A DNA stretch of 64,000 nt from JAHRAW01 sp965243285 (GTDB lineage Bacteria; Pseudomonadota; Gammaproteobacteria; Arenicellales; Poriferihabitantaceae): positions 1,178,001-1,242,000 of the forward strand of contig OZ251537.1 in assembly GCA_965243285.1 (NCBI GenBank). The letters run 5' to 3'. The notes under the pieces were generated by a model. It was given only the letters and a program-made list of their open reading frames with translations. It did no database searches and was not told where the DNA came from. The translations under genes were made by a program, and so were the position numbers. Positions within the stretch are counted from its first letter, which is position 1. Each line of letters begins with the position of its first letter. Shown piece after piece: positions 47,901 through 54,769 of the stretch.

Positions 47901-50900
47901 GGGTTGAATTCCAGCCCAGCGGGCAGTTTCAGGTCGGCCGGGGCATCGGTGGCATCGTAACCCGGCCCGGTCAGGGTGTAATCCAGCGTGGCATAGCCAG
48001 ATTCCGCCTCAGGCAAGGTCAGCGATGGGTCGATGGCGCCGCCGGCGGGGTAAATTCGTGCCGTCTCCGCCAGCACTCGGTCGGCGGCGGTAAACATGGG
48101 TCCGGTTACGATGAAGTCCAGCATCGCCACCGCCGTGTTGCCGCCGCCATCCTCGGCGGTGTAGGTAAGCAAAGTATCCGCCGCCGCCGTCGGCGTGCCG
48201 CTCAATATCCGCTCGGTGGCGTCGAAAACCAGACCGGACGGCAGTTTCAGGTCGGCCGGGGCATCGGTGGCATCGTAATCCGGCCCGGTGAGGGTGTATG
48301 AGATGTCCACCGAGCCGACGCCGGCGGCATCGGGCAGGGTGAGGCTCACCGCCACCCCGGCCGCATAGCCGTCCGCCGCCACCGTCGGCGTCGTGGTGAA
48401 AGCCAGCGGCGATTGCACCACCAGGCGGATAAATTCCGACACCACGGGGATGGCGGGGCTGATGGCCGCGTCGACGCTGCCGGTGGCGGCGTAGGTTAGC
48501 GCCGTGGTGGCGATGACCGATGACGAGCCGCTCACAGTGCGGTTGCCGGCGTTGAAATTCAGCCCGCTTGGCAGGTTGCCGCCGCCCGAGGTGGTCAAAG
48601 CGTAGCCCACCGCCCCGCTGGCCGCCGGCAGGGTTACCGTCTTCACCGTATCCACCACATAGGATATATCGCCCGGAAGAGTAGCGAAAACCGGCCCGGT
48701 GATGGTCAAAAGGGTCTCGGTGGTATCGCCGCCGCCGGCGGGTTGGATGATTTCGGCGGTGAAATTGCCGTAAGCATCGGTGACGCCGAAGGTGAGTACA
48801 TAGGCGCCGGCGCGATAGGGCGTGCCGGTTATTCGGCCGGCATTGGAGACGGTCGGGGTGCTGGCTTGGGCATAGGTCAGCCCTGGCACGGCCTCGCCCA
48901 ACGCTATGCCACCGGCGCCGGTTAGGGAGTAGGTGAAGGGTCTGGCGCCGAAAGTTGCGCTGTAGTGGAACAAATCGAGCGCCGAGCCGGCGGCGTGCGT
49001 CAATGGAGGTCTGGATCTGAAAGTGGAGTTGAAAGCCGGCCCCAAAATGGTCACGGTGACATCCACCGAAGTGGTGTTGCCAAAGCGGTCGGTGGCGCTG
49101 TATTGGAGGTCGAAAACGCCGGCGGTGGTGGCAAAACCGAACAAAAACGGGTTGGTTTGGTCAAAACCCAGCCCCGGCGCCACCTCCGCCAAAGCCTGGC
49201 CATCGGCACCCGTTAAGGCGTACTCAAACGGGGCGGCGCCGGTGGCGGCTGGAAACGCATGGTTAAAATCGACCCCAGCGTAGTTGCTCAAATCCGTCGG
49301 CGCCGTCACTGTCGGGCCGGTGACTTGCAGCCTGAACATGGAATCCACCCCATCCACATTGCTGGGGTCGGATACGCTGTACTTCAGCATGACATCGCTG
49401 ATTTGGTCGATCATGCCGCTCATCAGGCGGCTTGGGGGGTCGAAAGCAAGCCCCGGCAGCTCGCTTAAATCCACCCCATTGGGACCCACCAGGCGGTAGG
49501 CGCGCATGCCGACGCCGCCGCTCGCTTCGCGCAATGTTTGAGTGATGGCTTCGCCGGCGGAGTAGATTTGCGAATTGGGGGCTTGTAGGGATAAGGGATT
49601 ATTGATGCGCAGGGTGAAAATCTCCGAAGCCGTGCCTGGGGTGGCTTGGCCGCCGATGGCGGAATAGGTTAGCGGTGTGGCGGCGGTGGCGGTGGGCGTG
49701 CCACGCAAAACGCGGGCGGCGGTGAAGTCGATGCCATCCACCTGACTTAAATCCACGCCATTGGGCCCGGTCAAGGTGTAACTAATCGCCCCGCTGGCGG
49801 CCGGCAGGGTGGTTTGCAGCATTTGGCTGACTAAATAGGTTAAATCCGCCGCCGCCGCCTCGAAACGCGGGCCGGTGACGGCCACCGAAAAAGTGGCGGT
49901 GGTGACATCGTCGCCATCGGCGGCATTATCGGTGGCCGCGTAGGTGAGGGTCACCGCATCCACCGGGCGGGTGGGCGTGCCTCGCAGCACGCGGTTTTGC
50001 ACATCGAAAGTCAGCCCCGGCAGGGCTTCGGCCAGGGTTTGGGCGGCCGCGGCCAGGGAGTATGCCGGCGCCCCGCCACCGCTGGCGGCGGCCAAGGTGA
50101 GCGGCTCGATGGCGGCCCCGGCTGGGTAGATTTTCGCGGCCGGATCTGGGGCCGCTAAAGCGCGGATGATGCGCACGGTGAAGGTGGTTTGCACCGCCGT
50201 GCCAGTGCCATCGACCACGGCGTAGGTTAATTCGGCCGCATCGAGGTCGCCGGGGGTGCCGGATAAAACGCGGTCGGCGGCGATGAACGACAAGCCCGGC
50301 AAGGCGGTGGTCAAATCCGGCGTGGCGGTTAGGGTGTAGGTGGGGTCGCCGCCGCCGTTGGCTGGCGGCAGGGTGAGGCTGAGCACCGCCCCGGCGGCGG
50401 CCGACATGTCCGCCACCGCCGGCAACACACGGGTGATGTCCACCTCGAACATGGCCTCGGTGGAATTGCCGCCGGCGTCGGTGGCGGTGTAGGTGAGGGT
50501 GGCGCTGCCGGCGACGTTAGGGGCGCCGCTTAATTCTCGCGCGTCGCTGAACACAAGCCCAGCGGGGAGTTTTAGGTCGGACGGGGCGTCGGTGGCGTCG
50601 TAATTCGGCCCGGTCAGGGTGTAATCCAGCGAGGCATAGCCGGATTCCGCCTGCGGCAAGGTCAGCGGGGTGATTTCGCCGCCGGCGGCGTAGGTTTGCG
50701 GCCTCTCCGCTAACGCTCGGGCGGCGGCGGTGAACGCCGGGCCGGTGATGGTGAGGGTGAACATATCCATCACCGCCGCTATGCCGTCGCTGGCCGAGTA
50801 CACCAAGGCGGTGGCGGCGGCGGCGGTGGGCGTGCCTTCCAAAACGCGGTTGCTGTCGTCAAAAACCAAGCCGGCCGGCAGTTTGGGCACGGTTGTATTG

Positions 50901-52972
50901 CCGCCTGGCCCGAGCAAATCATAGCCGTTGGCGGTAAAACCCACCGCCTCGGCTAAGGTGAGGCTGATGGCGGCGCCGGCGGCGTAGGTGAGGTCGACGC
51001 TGGCCGGCAAAAATTCGTCTAAGACCGATGCCGTAAAGGTCAACTCGGCCACATTGCCGTGGGTGTCGGTCAGCCGATAGGTGAGGGCGGCTTCGGCCTC
51101 GCTGGCTGGCGTGCCGGTTACGGTTGGCGGCGTCGGCGGGTTGTTGAAATTCAAATCAGCGAAGGCAGCGAGCCCGTCTAAGGCGTAGGTCAGCGGGGCG
51201 GCGCCGCTGCCGCTCGGCAAGGTGGCGGCGGCCGCCTGAGCGCGTTGAAATTGCCAGATGCCGGGTCCGCCGGGGCGCAATGGGTCGGTGGCGGCGAAAT
51301 CAAACTCAGGTCCAGTCACCCGGAGCGTGAAAATTTGGGCGGCGGTGGCTGGGTACGGCGCCCCGCTGCCGTTTCTGACGCGGTAGGTGAGCATGAAATC
51401 ACCGGCCTTGGTGGGCGTGCCGCTCAGCGTGGAAGTGTTGCCGCTGGTGGTGAAAACCAACCCCGGCAGTTCGGTTAAATCGCTGTCATTGGGGCCGGTC
51501 AAGGTGTAGGCGCGAGACCCGGCGCCGCCGCTGGCCGGCGGCAAGGGCAGCGTCAACGCCTGGCCGGCCGGATAGGGGGCGGCGACGGTCACCTCGGGCA
51601 GCGCCAAGGGCTGGCGGACTACCAGGACGATGTCGGCGGTGCTGGTTAGGATGGCAGTAAGAAAAAACGGATCGGCACTATAGGTTAAGTCAAAACGGCC
51701 GGTGGCGGTGGGCGTGCCGGATAGCACTCGGCTGGCGGCGTCATAGGCGAGCCCAGGCGGCAAGGCAACGCTGGCTGGGGCATTATCGGCGCCGCTTAAC
51801 GCGTAGCTCAAGGTGGTGCCGCCAATGAATGCATCAACAATTCCCGGGGAAGTGTCGGTCGCCACCGGCAAGGTGATGGGGGTGATTTGCCGACCCTCGA
51901 TAAAGTGATAGGTGCGCTCCAAATACCCCAACATCGGCGGAAAAACGTTAAAGATGTTGTCGGGAGCATCAGACCTCGCGCCATTTTGTGCCGTTTGCCG
52001 GCCGAAATTGCCGAAGCGGTCGACGGCGCCAATGAATAACTCACTGCTGCCTTCCTTAGTCGGTCGGCCGGCCAGTATTCCGCCCGAGCCTCCATCGGGG
52101 TCGGCGACAAAAGACAGCCCGGGCACGACTTCGCCCACCGCCACGCCGCCCGGCCCGGTGGTGCGTGTTGTCACCGGCCTTGCAGTCGTTCGCGCTGGTG
52201 AGGAGCCAATACTATAAATATAACCCGAGCCGGCTGGGGCATCCAGGACATGGCTGAGGGAGAATACAAAAAACGGCGGTCTCACAATCATATTGAAATC
52301 AGCCGTGACCGCATTGCCGTAGCGGTCGGTGGCGCGGTAGGTTAAAGCATAACTGCCGGCTAGGGTGGGGACGCCGAACCAGCGCCGCGAGGCCGGGGTA
52401 AACGCCACGCCGGGCACGGCATCGGACGCATCCACCTCGCCGGCGGCGAACATGGCGTAGGTGAACGGGGCGGCGCCGGTGGCTCTTGGCCAGGCGATAT
52501 CGATGAGCGTGCCGGCGTACTCATTCCAATCCGCCGGCGAGCCGGCGAGCAATCTAGGGCCCGTGACGCGCACCATGAAGATGCGCGATGCCCCCCCGGC
52601 GGCATAGGTTAAAGGAGTGGTGCCGGCCCGCTGCACGGTGCCGAACATACGCCTATCGCCGGGCGTGAAGGTCAGCCCCGGCACAGCGGCGGCCAGCGCC
52701 AGATCATCCGCCCCGCTCAGCGTGTAGACGAGATCATCGCCGCCCGTGGCCATGGGCAGGGTGACATCCACCGCATCCCCGGCCGCATAAGTGAGATTGC
52801 CGAGGGTGGGTAAAGTAACTTGCGCCCCGGCCGGCCCATACACGCCGAACAACAACCCCAGCCCCAACAGAGCGGCAAACATGGGCTGCGGGCGGGCCGG
52901 ACGGGGCAAAAATCGCGGCGTTAGACGAGCTGGGGATATTCTCATAGCAAGGTACCTACTTGGGTGGGGCAT
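35984..52972 (-). CDS. Giant autotransporter with about fifty putative-Ig repeats (5662 aa)
   Basis: This is a predicted surface protein secreted by the type V route. The N-terminus has a long basic leader and a hydrophobic core (MFAALLGLGLLFGVYGPAGA) ending at AGA-Q. ATG 52972 and ATG 52945 are both possible starts. The bulk is roughly fifty 90-110-residue units with LPAGLxF, a LSGTP turn and LTYTATDAGGN, ending in TVTITGP, matching the putative-Ig (He_PIG, PF05345) pattern. The last 380 residues or so, after NKILLPEAARVIAD, form an autotransporter beta-barrel, with GAAxxxx strand patterns and a final EARF whose C-terminal Phe is the usual assembly signal. It is probably an adhesin. The repeats are nearly identical at the DNA level, so copy number may vary between strains. 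Confidence 0.9.
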   Translation of the reverse strand: MPHPSRYLAMRISPARLTPRFLPRPARPQPMFAALLGLGLLFGVYGPAGAQVTLPTLGNLTYAAGDAVDVTLPMATGGDDLVYTLSGADDLALAAAVPGLTFTPGDRRMFGTVQRAGTTPLTYAAGGASRIFMVRVTGPRLLAGSPADWNEYAGTLIDIAWPRATGAAPFTYAMFAAGEVDASDAVPGVAFTPASRRWFGVPTLAGSYALTYRATDRYGNAVTADFNMIVRPPFFVFSLSHVLDAPAGSGYIYSIGSSPARTTARPVTTRTTGPGGVAVGEVVPGLSFVADPDGGSGGILAGRPTKEGSSELFIGAVDRFGNFGRQTAQNGARSDAPDNIFNVFPPMLGYLERTYHFIEGRQITPITLPVATDTSPGIVDAFIGGTTLSYALSGADNAPASVALPPGLAYDAASRVLSGTPTATGRFDLTYSADPFFLTAILTSTADIVLVVRQPLALPEVTVAAPYPAGQALTLPLPPASGGAGSRAYTLTGPNDSDLTELPGLVFTTSGNTSTLSGTPTKAGDFMLTYRVRNGSGAPYPATAAQIFTLRVTGPEFDFAATDPLRPGGPGIWQFQRAQAAAATLPSGSGAAPLTYALDGLAAFADLNFNNPPTPPTVTGTPASEAEAALTYRLTDTHGNVAELTFTASVLDEFLPASVDLTYAAGAAISLTLAEAVGFTANGYDLLGPGGNTTVPKLPAGLVFDDSNRVLEGTPTAAAATALVYSASDGIAAVMDMFTLTITGPAFTAAARALAERPQTYAAGGEITPLTLPQAESGYASLDYTLTGPNYDATDAPSDLKLPAGLVFSDARELSGAPNVAGSATLTYTATDAGGNSTEAMFEVDITRVLPAVADMSAAAGAVLSLTLPPANGGGDPTYTLTATPDLTTALPGLSFIAADRVLSGTPGDLDAAELTYAVVDGTGTAVQTTFTVRIIRALAAPDPAAKIYPAGAAIEPLTLAAASGGGAPAYSLAAAAQTLAEALPGLTFDVQNRVLRGTPTRPVDAVTLTYAATDNAADGDDVTTATFSVAVTGPRFEAAAADLTYLVSQMLQTTLPAASGAISYTLTGPNGVDLSQVDGIDFTAARVLRGTPTATAATPLTYSAIGGQATPGTASEIFTLRINNPLSLQAPNSQIYSAGEAITQTLREASGGVGMRAYRLVGPNGVDLSELPGLAFDPPSRLMSGMIDQISDVMLKYSVSDPSNVDGVDSMFRLQVTGPTVTAPTDLSNYAGVDFNHAFPAATGAAPFEYALTGADGQALAEVAPGLGFDQTNPFLFGFATTAGVFDLQYSATDRFGNTTSVDVTVTILGPAFNSTFRSRPPLTHAAGSALDLFHYSATFGARPFTYSLTGAGGIALGEAVPGLTYAQASTPTVSNAGRITGTPYRAGAYVLTFGVTDAYGNFTAEIIQPAGGGDTTETLLTITGPVFATLPGDISYVVDTVKTVTLPAASGAVGYALTTSGGGNLPSGLNFNAGNRTVSGSSSVIATTALTYAATGSVDAAISPAIPVVSEFIRLVVQSPLAFTTTPTVAADGYAAGVAVSLTLPDAAGVGSVDISYTLTGPDYDATDAPADLKLPSGLVFDATERILSGTPTAAADTLLTYTAEDGGGNTAVAMLDFIVTGPMFTAADRVLAETARIYPAGGAIDPSLTLPEAESGYATLDYTLTGPGYDATDAPADLKLPAGLEFNPAGRVLSGTPSTPMAAMNLTYTATDGGGNAGVAMFAITITRLAFNAVEAALLVDKIYAAGGAIAPLTLPTAEFGYGALEYTLTGPGFESAAPADLKLPAGLAFDADDRVLSGIPTAAEATPVTLVYTATDAGGSSDTVMFNVTITGPNFTTANRTLAETAQTYPAGGLIDPPLTLPAAESGYDSLHYTLTGPGYNATEPTDLKLPAGLDFDADNRELSGTPSGEATVTPITLTYTATDAGDNTVTAMFTVTITGPNFTTANRTLAETAQTYPAGGQITPPLTLPEAESGYDSLEYTLTGPGYNATDAPSDLKLPAGLDFDADERVLGGTPSGEAGVTTLTYTATDAGDNTVTAMFTVTITGPDFTTANRTLAETAQTYPAGGLIDPPLTLPAAESGYASLHYTLTGPGYNATDAPDDLKLPIGLNFDAQNRVLSGTPRYPLAAIALTYTAADAAGNTTSAMFDIAITGPTFAAADVPLAGRTYTLQVEIDTLTLPEVAAGSSVGDVTYSLVGPGGDATDRKLPAGLVFTEADRELSGVPTTVATTELTYSAEDDNATSSVTFSVRVNSSLSIAAIANPPDHPAGMALAAIILPTATGGDSDDAIYRLTGPDFDAATDPSDLKLPAGLVFTPSNRQLTGTPTAAAATLLTYTATAGGNTAMTMFTLTVTGPMFTADNRTLAETARIYPAGGEIDPPLILPAAESGYASLDYTLTGPGYVATDDPIDLKLPAGLEFNPASRTLSGTPSTPMAAMNLTYTATDAGGNSVTAEFPITIAALAFTVADLALLVDKIYPAGGLIAPLTLPTVEFGYASLVYTLTGPGYNATTDPTDLKLPAGLDFDADERVLSGTPSGEAGEMTLTYTAADAGGNSAAAMFDVTITGPMFADADRMLAEMARNYPAGGLINPPLTLPEAESGYDSLDYTLTGPGYNATDAPSDLKLPAGLMFDADNRELSGTPSGEAGEMTLIYTAVDAGGNSVVAMFDVTITGPMFADADRMLAEMARNYPAGGLIDPPLTLPEAESGYDSLDYTLTGPGYNAAAPSDLKLPAGLDFDADNRELSGTPSGEATVTPITLTYTATDAGDNTVTAMFTVTITGPNFTTANRTLAEMARNYPAGGLIDPPLILPEAESGYDSLDYTLTGPGYNAADAPADLKLPIGLNFDAQNRVLGGTPLYPLAAIALTYTAADAAGNTTSAMFDIAITGPTFAAADVPLAGRTYTLQVEIDTLTLPEVAAGSSVGDVTYSLVGPGGDATDRKLPAGLVFTEADRELSGVPTTVATTELTYSAEDDNAISSVTFSVRVNSSLSIAAIANPPDHPAGMALAAIILPTATGGDSDDAIYRLTGPDFEESDPSDLKLPAGLVFTPSNRQLTGTPTTAAATLLTYTATAGGNTAMTMFTLTVTGPMFTADNRTLAETARIYPAGGEIDPPLTLPAAESGYASLDYTLTGPGYVATDDPIDLKLPAGLEFNPASRTLSGTPSTPMAAMNLTYTATDAGGNSVTAEFPITIAALAFTVADLALLVDKIYPAGGLIAPLTLPAVEFGYASLVYTLTGPGYDAATDPADLKLPAGLDFDADDRVLSGTPTAAATPITLIYTAQGGGANSAVAMFDVTITGPMFADADRMLAEMARNYPAGGEIDPPLILPEAESGYATLEYTLTGPGYDAAAPADLKLPAGLMFDADNRELSGTPSGEAGEMTLIYTAVDAGGNSVVAMFDVTITGPMFADADRMLAEMARNYPAGGLIDPPLTLPEAESGYDSLDYTLTGPGYNATDAPSDLKLPAGLDFDADNRELSGTPSGEATVTPITLTYTATDAGDNTVTAMFTVTITGPNFTTANRTLAETAQTYPAGGLIDPPLTLPEAESGYDSLDYTLTGPNFNESTPADLKLPIGLNFDAQNRVLSGTPRYPLAAIALTYTAADAGGNTTSAMFDIAITGPTFATEVPTAEQTYTLQVEIEPLTLPLVAAGSTGDVTYSLVGPGGDASDRKLPAGLVFTEADRELSGVPTTVATTELTYSIQDANATSSATFSVRVNPTLALAVIPTPPAHPAGMALAAIDLPPATGGGSGAAVYRLTGPNFDESDPTDLKLPAGLVFTPSNRQLSGTPTAAAATLLTYTATAGGNTAMTMFTLTVTGPMFTAENLALAETDQTYAAGGAIDPPLTLPEAESGYATLDYTLTGPGYTAPADQPDLKLPIGLVFDVDNRVLSGSPTTSAAEMMLTYTATDAGGNATVAMFDVTITGPRFTTADQTLAETAQIYPAGGLIDPPLTLPTAEFDYTGLIYTLTGPGYDATATPADLKLPAGLNFDPSNRVLSGTPTTSAAAVTLTYSVTEPSAAANATAMFAVTITGPRFTTADRTLAETAQIYPAGGLIDPPLTLPAAEFDYVGLIYALTGPGYDATATPADLKLPAGLAFDPSNRVLSGTPTTSAAAITLTYSVTEPGAAANATAMFAVTITGPAFTAADQTLAETAQIYPAGGLIDPPLTLPAAEFDYTGLIYALTGPGYDATATPADLKLPAGLNFDPSNRVLSGTPTTSAAAVTLTYSVTEPGAAANATAMFAVTITGPRFTTADRTLAETAQIYPAGGLIDPPLTLPTAEFDYTGLIYTLTGPGYDATATPADLKLPAGLNFDPSNRVLSGTPTTSAAAVTLTYSVTEPGAAANATAMFTVTITGPRFTTADQTLAETAQIYPAGGLIDPPLTLPTAEFDYTGLIYTLTGPGYDATDAPADLKLPAGLNFDPSNRVLSGTPTTSAAAITLTYSVTEPGAAANATAMFTVTITGPAFTTADRTLAEMPQNYPVGGQIAPLTLPMAESGYATLDYTLLGESGEALAAVLPGLAFNADGQRILRGTPTRAVQAAALVYTATDDGGNAADLTFRVSVGRVFVDADGQPVSAGFELTFAAGDTITHTLPTASGGGSPYYRLLGANLEAIGDAVPGLTFDDDTLILSGTPRTAEGVNVVYSVAEVATDAGNPEGEVTLNFSILITGPQLAALPDLRLSVGQSAPQTLPPAASAALPLTYALTGPGYAAAAPDDLKLPAGLAFDAAERVLSGRPQAEGVTAVLYTITDRYGNVFEAQFDIDVTELVFAGAPLEDKNYPAGVAIIDLTLPAASGNVGILSYTLFGPGGTVAAPNLPPGLAFEARSRVLSGTPQSAVARLTYTAADSMSSISAIFTLTIVAAPVFAADLPLANQTYVAGGSIDPPLTLPIASGAPDYTLTAEGAEVDSVLAGLMFDAANRVLSGTPAAAMEAAVTLTYVATDAHGATATAMFSVLIRRGFSEDLPSAEATAYTPGQMVALTLPLATGGGDIEYSLTGPNGTDLSEADAALIFEPSDDNRLVFDAADRRLSGMLDKAGSIRLTYRAGPAAGGAGASTAGFAAAGAGFAAAANGGLTIIGTIDITVNGPAFTTEQLAQLPASTYYPVDVAIDPLTLPTASAVDGLAYLYTLTGPGNAAVGGAVPGLSFDASNRILSGTPSARNVQAMLTYAAADQYGNMASANFEVTTTAEAATATAAAINKILLPEAARVIADSAITAVTTRLAEAGGGAQFAIGGQSSMAGLLARHGASATAEDFDSRKMLAGSAFSWSGKNDADGGASAIALWGRGEYREMSGQSAAVNYRGTLRGFHLGADARVRDGVRAGASVSQLRSAVDYTDGGAGLGDGAQTIDMTSVHPYLGWRVAAVDLWALVGLGEGEVETTPAGQARVSNRLDMRSISLGLGGDLWPERALNLRLKGEASSSRLEVAADDAIAAQVVQTSRVRLAVEASQTIAVASGSIAPALEIGLHHSGGAGGRGTLTEFGAGLRYHNRAAHLAAHGRVRALLGTDGNYREWGIQGSLGLQPGADGQGLSMRLTSGYGDSGSSVQQLWRALPAASVSSAADSAAGNAAAEPASADYRARLEARFGYGLSLRRHPGLLTPYSEFTIGETPSHRIGIQWRPDDSLLTFNLLGEHRDHTTGAASAIVFKGEARF
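39540..41190 (-). repeat. Tandem array of five 324-bp units within the giant gene
   Basis: Five successive units of 108 codons repeat with only scattered substitutions; equivalent points fall at 39682, 40006, 40330, 40654 and 40978. Each encodes one Ig-like domain with YPAGGLIDPPLTLP and FDPSNRVLSGTPTTSAA. Confidence 0.85.
42040..47760 (-). repeat. Higher-order repeat of about 2.2 kb within the giant gene
   Basis: The YTLQVEI-type domain recurs at about 42.04, 44.24 and 46.44 kb, and the ALLVDKIY domain at about 43.33, 45.53 and 47.75 kb. Seven domains thus form a block of about 735 codons, present two full times and once in part. Blocks at 43.92-44.2 and 46.12-46.4 kb differ at only a few bases. 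Confidence 0.8.
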
Positions 52973-53015
52973 GGGGTGTACGGCTGGGGCCGGGGATAGC
53001 TAAGCGTGGGTGGGC

Positions 53016-53071
53016 GGTGATGGGTCGACGGTGTTGGGTCGACGGTGATGGGTCGACGGTGTTGGGTATGA
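53016..53071. repeat. Four 14-bp tandem repeats upstream of the giant gene
   Basis: GGTGATGGGTCGAC and GGTGTTGGGTCGAC alternate in four copies (53016, 53030, 53044, 53058), the last one degenerate. They lie 44-99 bases upstream of ATG 52972, where a promoter or operator would be expected. Confidence 0.7.
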
Positions 53072-53360
53072 TGGGCGGAGTCATCATTTTGCCCACATTT
53101 CATCCTGTATACCTACCACATTAGCACTCCAAATAGGCCTCAAAAGCATGAGATTCCCGCGGTATGGTTTGGGTGGGGTTTGGATGGGTTTGGATGGGTT
53201 TTGGCTGGGTTTTGGGTGGTTTTTGGGTGGTTTTGGGTGGGTTTTGAGTTGATTTTGATTTTCGCTTTGGCTTTCGCTTTTGGCTTTCGCTTTTGGCTTT
53301 TGGCTTTGGTTTTTGGCTTTCGTTTTTGGCTTTCGCTTTTGGCTTTGGCTTTTAACTTTT

Positions 53361-53660
53361 TACTCCCCCCCGCTTCAGAGGGTGTGCGAAAAGGCCATTC
53401 TTGATTAAAATTTCGGTTGGCGTTGTTAAAAAAGCAGGCGAAAGTGTTGCTATTGCTTATTGTTTAAATTTTGAAAATGATACTTTTCCTTCATTTTCCT
53501 TAGTCAGCGAGGGCTTTTCGCACACCCTCTTCATCTGGGGGGAGTCAAATTAGGCGGCTTTATCGCCTGATTTGGTGGGGGGCTGTCGATGTTGGTCTTT
53601 TTGCTTTTGGCTTTAAATCTTCAACTCATTAGACCAAATGAGGGGAAAGTAAAAACCAAC
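53361..53660 (+). repeat. Two-hairpin element, copy 4, split by a MITE, with shared downstream block
   Basis: ACTCCCCCCC (53362) and GGGGGGAGT (about 53537-53545) are the two arms of the first hairpin, now separated by an inserted element. The second stem is CAAATTAGGCG...CGCCTGATTTG (53546-53574). The block after it, to 53660, is a direct repeat of 35406-35480. A GCTTTT-type low-complexity tract (53225-53360) precedes it. Confidence 0.8.
53378..53529. mobile_element. 152-bp MITE-like element with 18-bp inverted ends and TTCA duplication
   Basis: The ends GAGGGTGTGCGAAAAGGCC (53378-53396) and its inverted copy (53512-53529) differ by one base of length. TTCA occurs at 53374-53377 and 53530-53533. 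Removing the element and one TTCA restores an ordinary two-hairpin element like copies 1 and 6. The interior is A/T-rich with no complete gene. Confidence 0.88.
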
Positions 53661-53810
53661 AGCCAAATCAAAAGCCAAATCAACAGCGAAGTCAAAAATG
53701 AAAAGCGAAAAGCCAACAGCAAAAGCCAAAGCCAACAGCGAAAAGCGAAAATCAATAGCAAAAGACAACAGCAAAAGCCAAAGCGAAATCAAAATCAAAG
53801 TCAAAATTAG

Positions 53811-54062
53811 GGATTTATAGCCCTAAATCTGCAGTTCGATTGGCGTTTTTTTGAGGTCAGCGGCTGATTTAGGGGGTTGCTTTTGGCTTTTGATTTGGCT
53901 GTTGATTTGGCTATTGATTTGGCTGTTGCTGTTGCTATTGATTTGGCTGTTGCTGTTGCTGTTGCTATTGATTTGGCTGTTCAAGGCTTTGCTCCACCCT
54001 ATCTTTTTAGGGGGGAGCCAAAACTGGCGGCTTCATCGCCAGTTTTGGTGGGGGGTGCGTTT
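53811..54062 (+). repeat. Right arm of the inverted repeat flanking the giant gene, with two-hairpin element copy 5
   Basis: This block is the inverted partner of 35581-35790. It ends in the two-hairpin element at 53991-54053 (GCTCCACCC...GGGGGGAGC, then CAAAACTGGCG...CGCCAGTTTTG). The internal CTGTTGATTTGG low-complexity part is longer than on the left. Confidence 0.85.
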
Positions 54063-54769
54063 GACTTTGACTTTGACTTTGACTTTGCTTTTGCTTTTCG
54101 CTTTTGCTTTTCGCTTTTGCTTTTCGCTTTTGATTTTGGCTTTGGCTTTGATTTTTGCTTTGGCTTTTGCTTTGGCTTTTAATCTTCACTCCCCCCGCTT
54201 CACCATGAGGGGGAGTCAAAACTGGCGTCTTTTTCGCCAGTTTTGGTGGGGGGTTTGAGCTGGCTTTTGCTTTTGCTTTTGATGTTGCTTTTGCTTTTGA
54301 TGTTGCTTTCGCTTTTATTTTTCTGTTGATGTTGTATCTTTTAACTCATCTTTTGTTTTGTGGCTGATGGGGTAAAAAAATTTAAAGGCAAAAACGAAAA
54401 CCGAAAATCAAAAGCAATAATCAAAATCAAAAGTCGAGTAAAACCTAACATTAAAGATATCCCCCCCACCAAAACTGGCAAAAAGCCGCCAGTTTTGGCT
54501 CCCCCTCCCGAAAAGGCAGGGAGGAGCAAAGACTAAAGGCGAAAAGCCAAAAGCCAAAAACCAAAATCAAAAACCAAAATCAAAAACCAAATCAAAAACC
54601 AAATCAAAAACCAAAATCAAAAGCAAAAATCAAAAGCCAAATCAAAACCAAAATCAAAAGCCCCACCAAATCAGGCGATGATGGCGGTTTGTTGCTTTTA
54701 ATAAAAACCTTCCCCTTTTTCACTCCCCCGGGGGAGTGATTATTTCGACGGTAGCACTTAAGCGCTTAA
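54063..54769 (+). repeat. Low-complexity region with two further two-hairpin elements
   Basis: Copy 6 lies at 54188-54253 and copy 7, inverted, at 54463-54527; a decayed copy is at about 54661-54738. Between them, GCTTTT/GATTTT tracts (54070-54185, 54255-54320) and the complementary CAAAATCAAAA tract (54390-54660) fill the space. No gene is credible. Confidence 0.75.

Noticed and set aside
36452..50129. Many open frames on the plus strand opposite the giant gene
   Set aside because: They are antisense images of the repeats, Gly/Arg-rich, without start signals, and recur at each repeat period.
53016..53071. Replication iterons (plasmid-like origin)
   Set aside because: No replication initiator gene is nearby, and the surroundings are chromosomal housekeeping genes.
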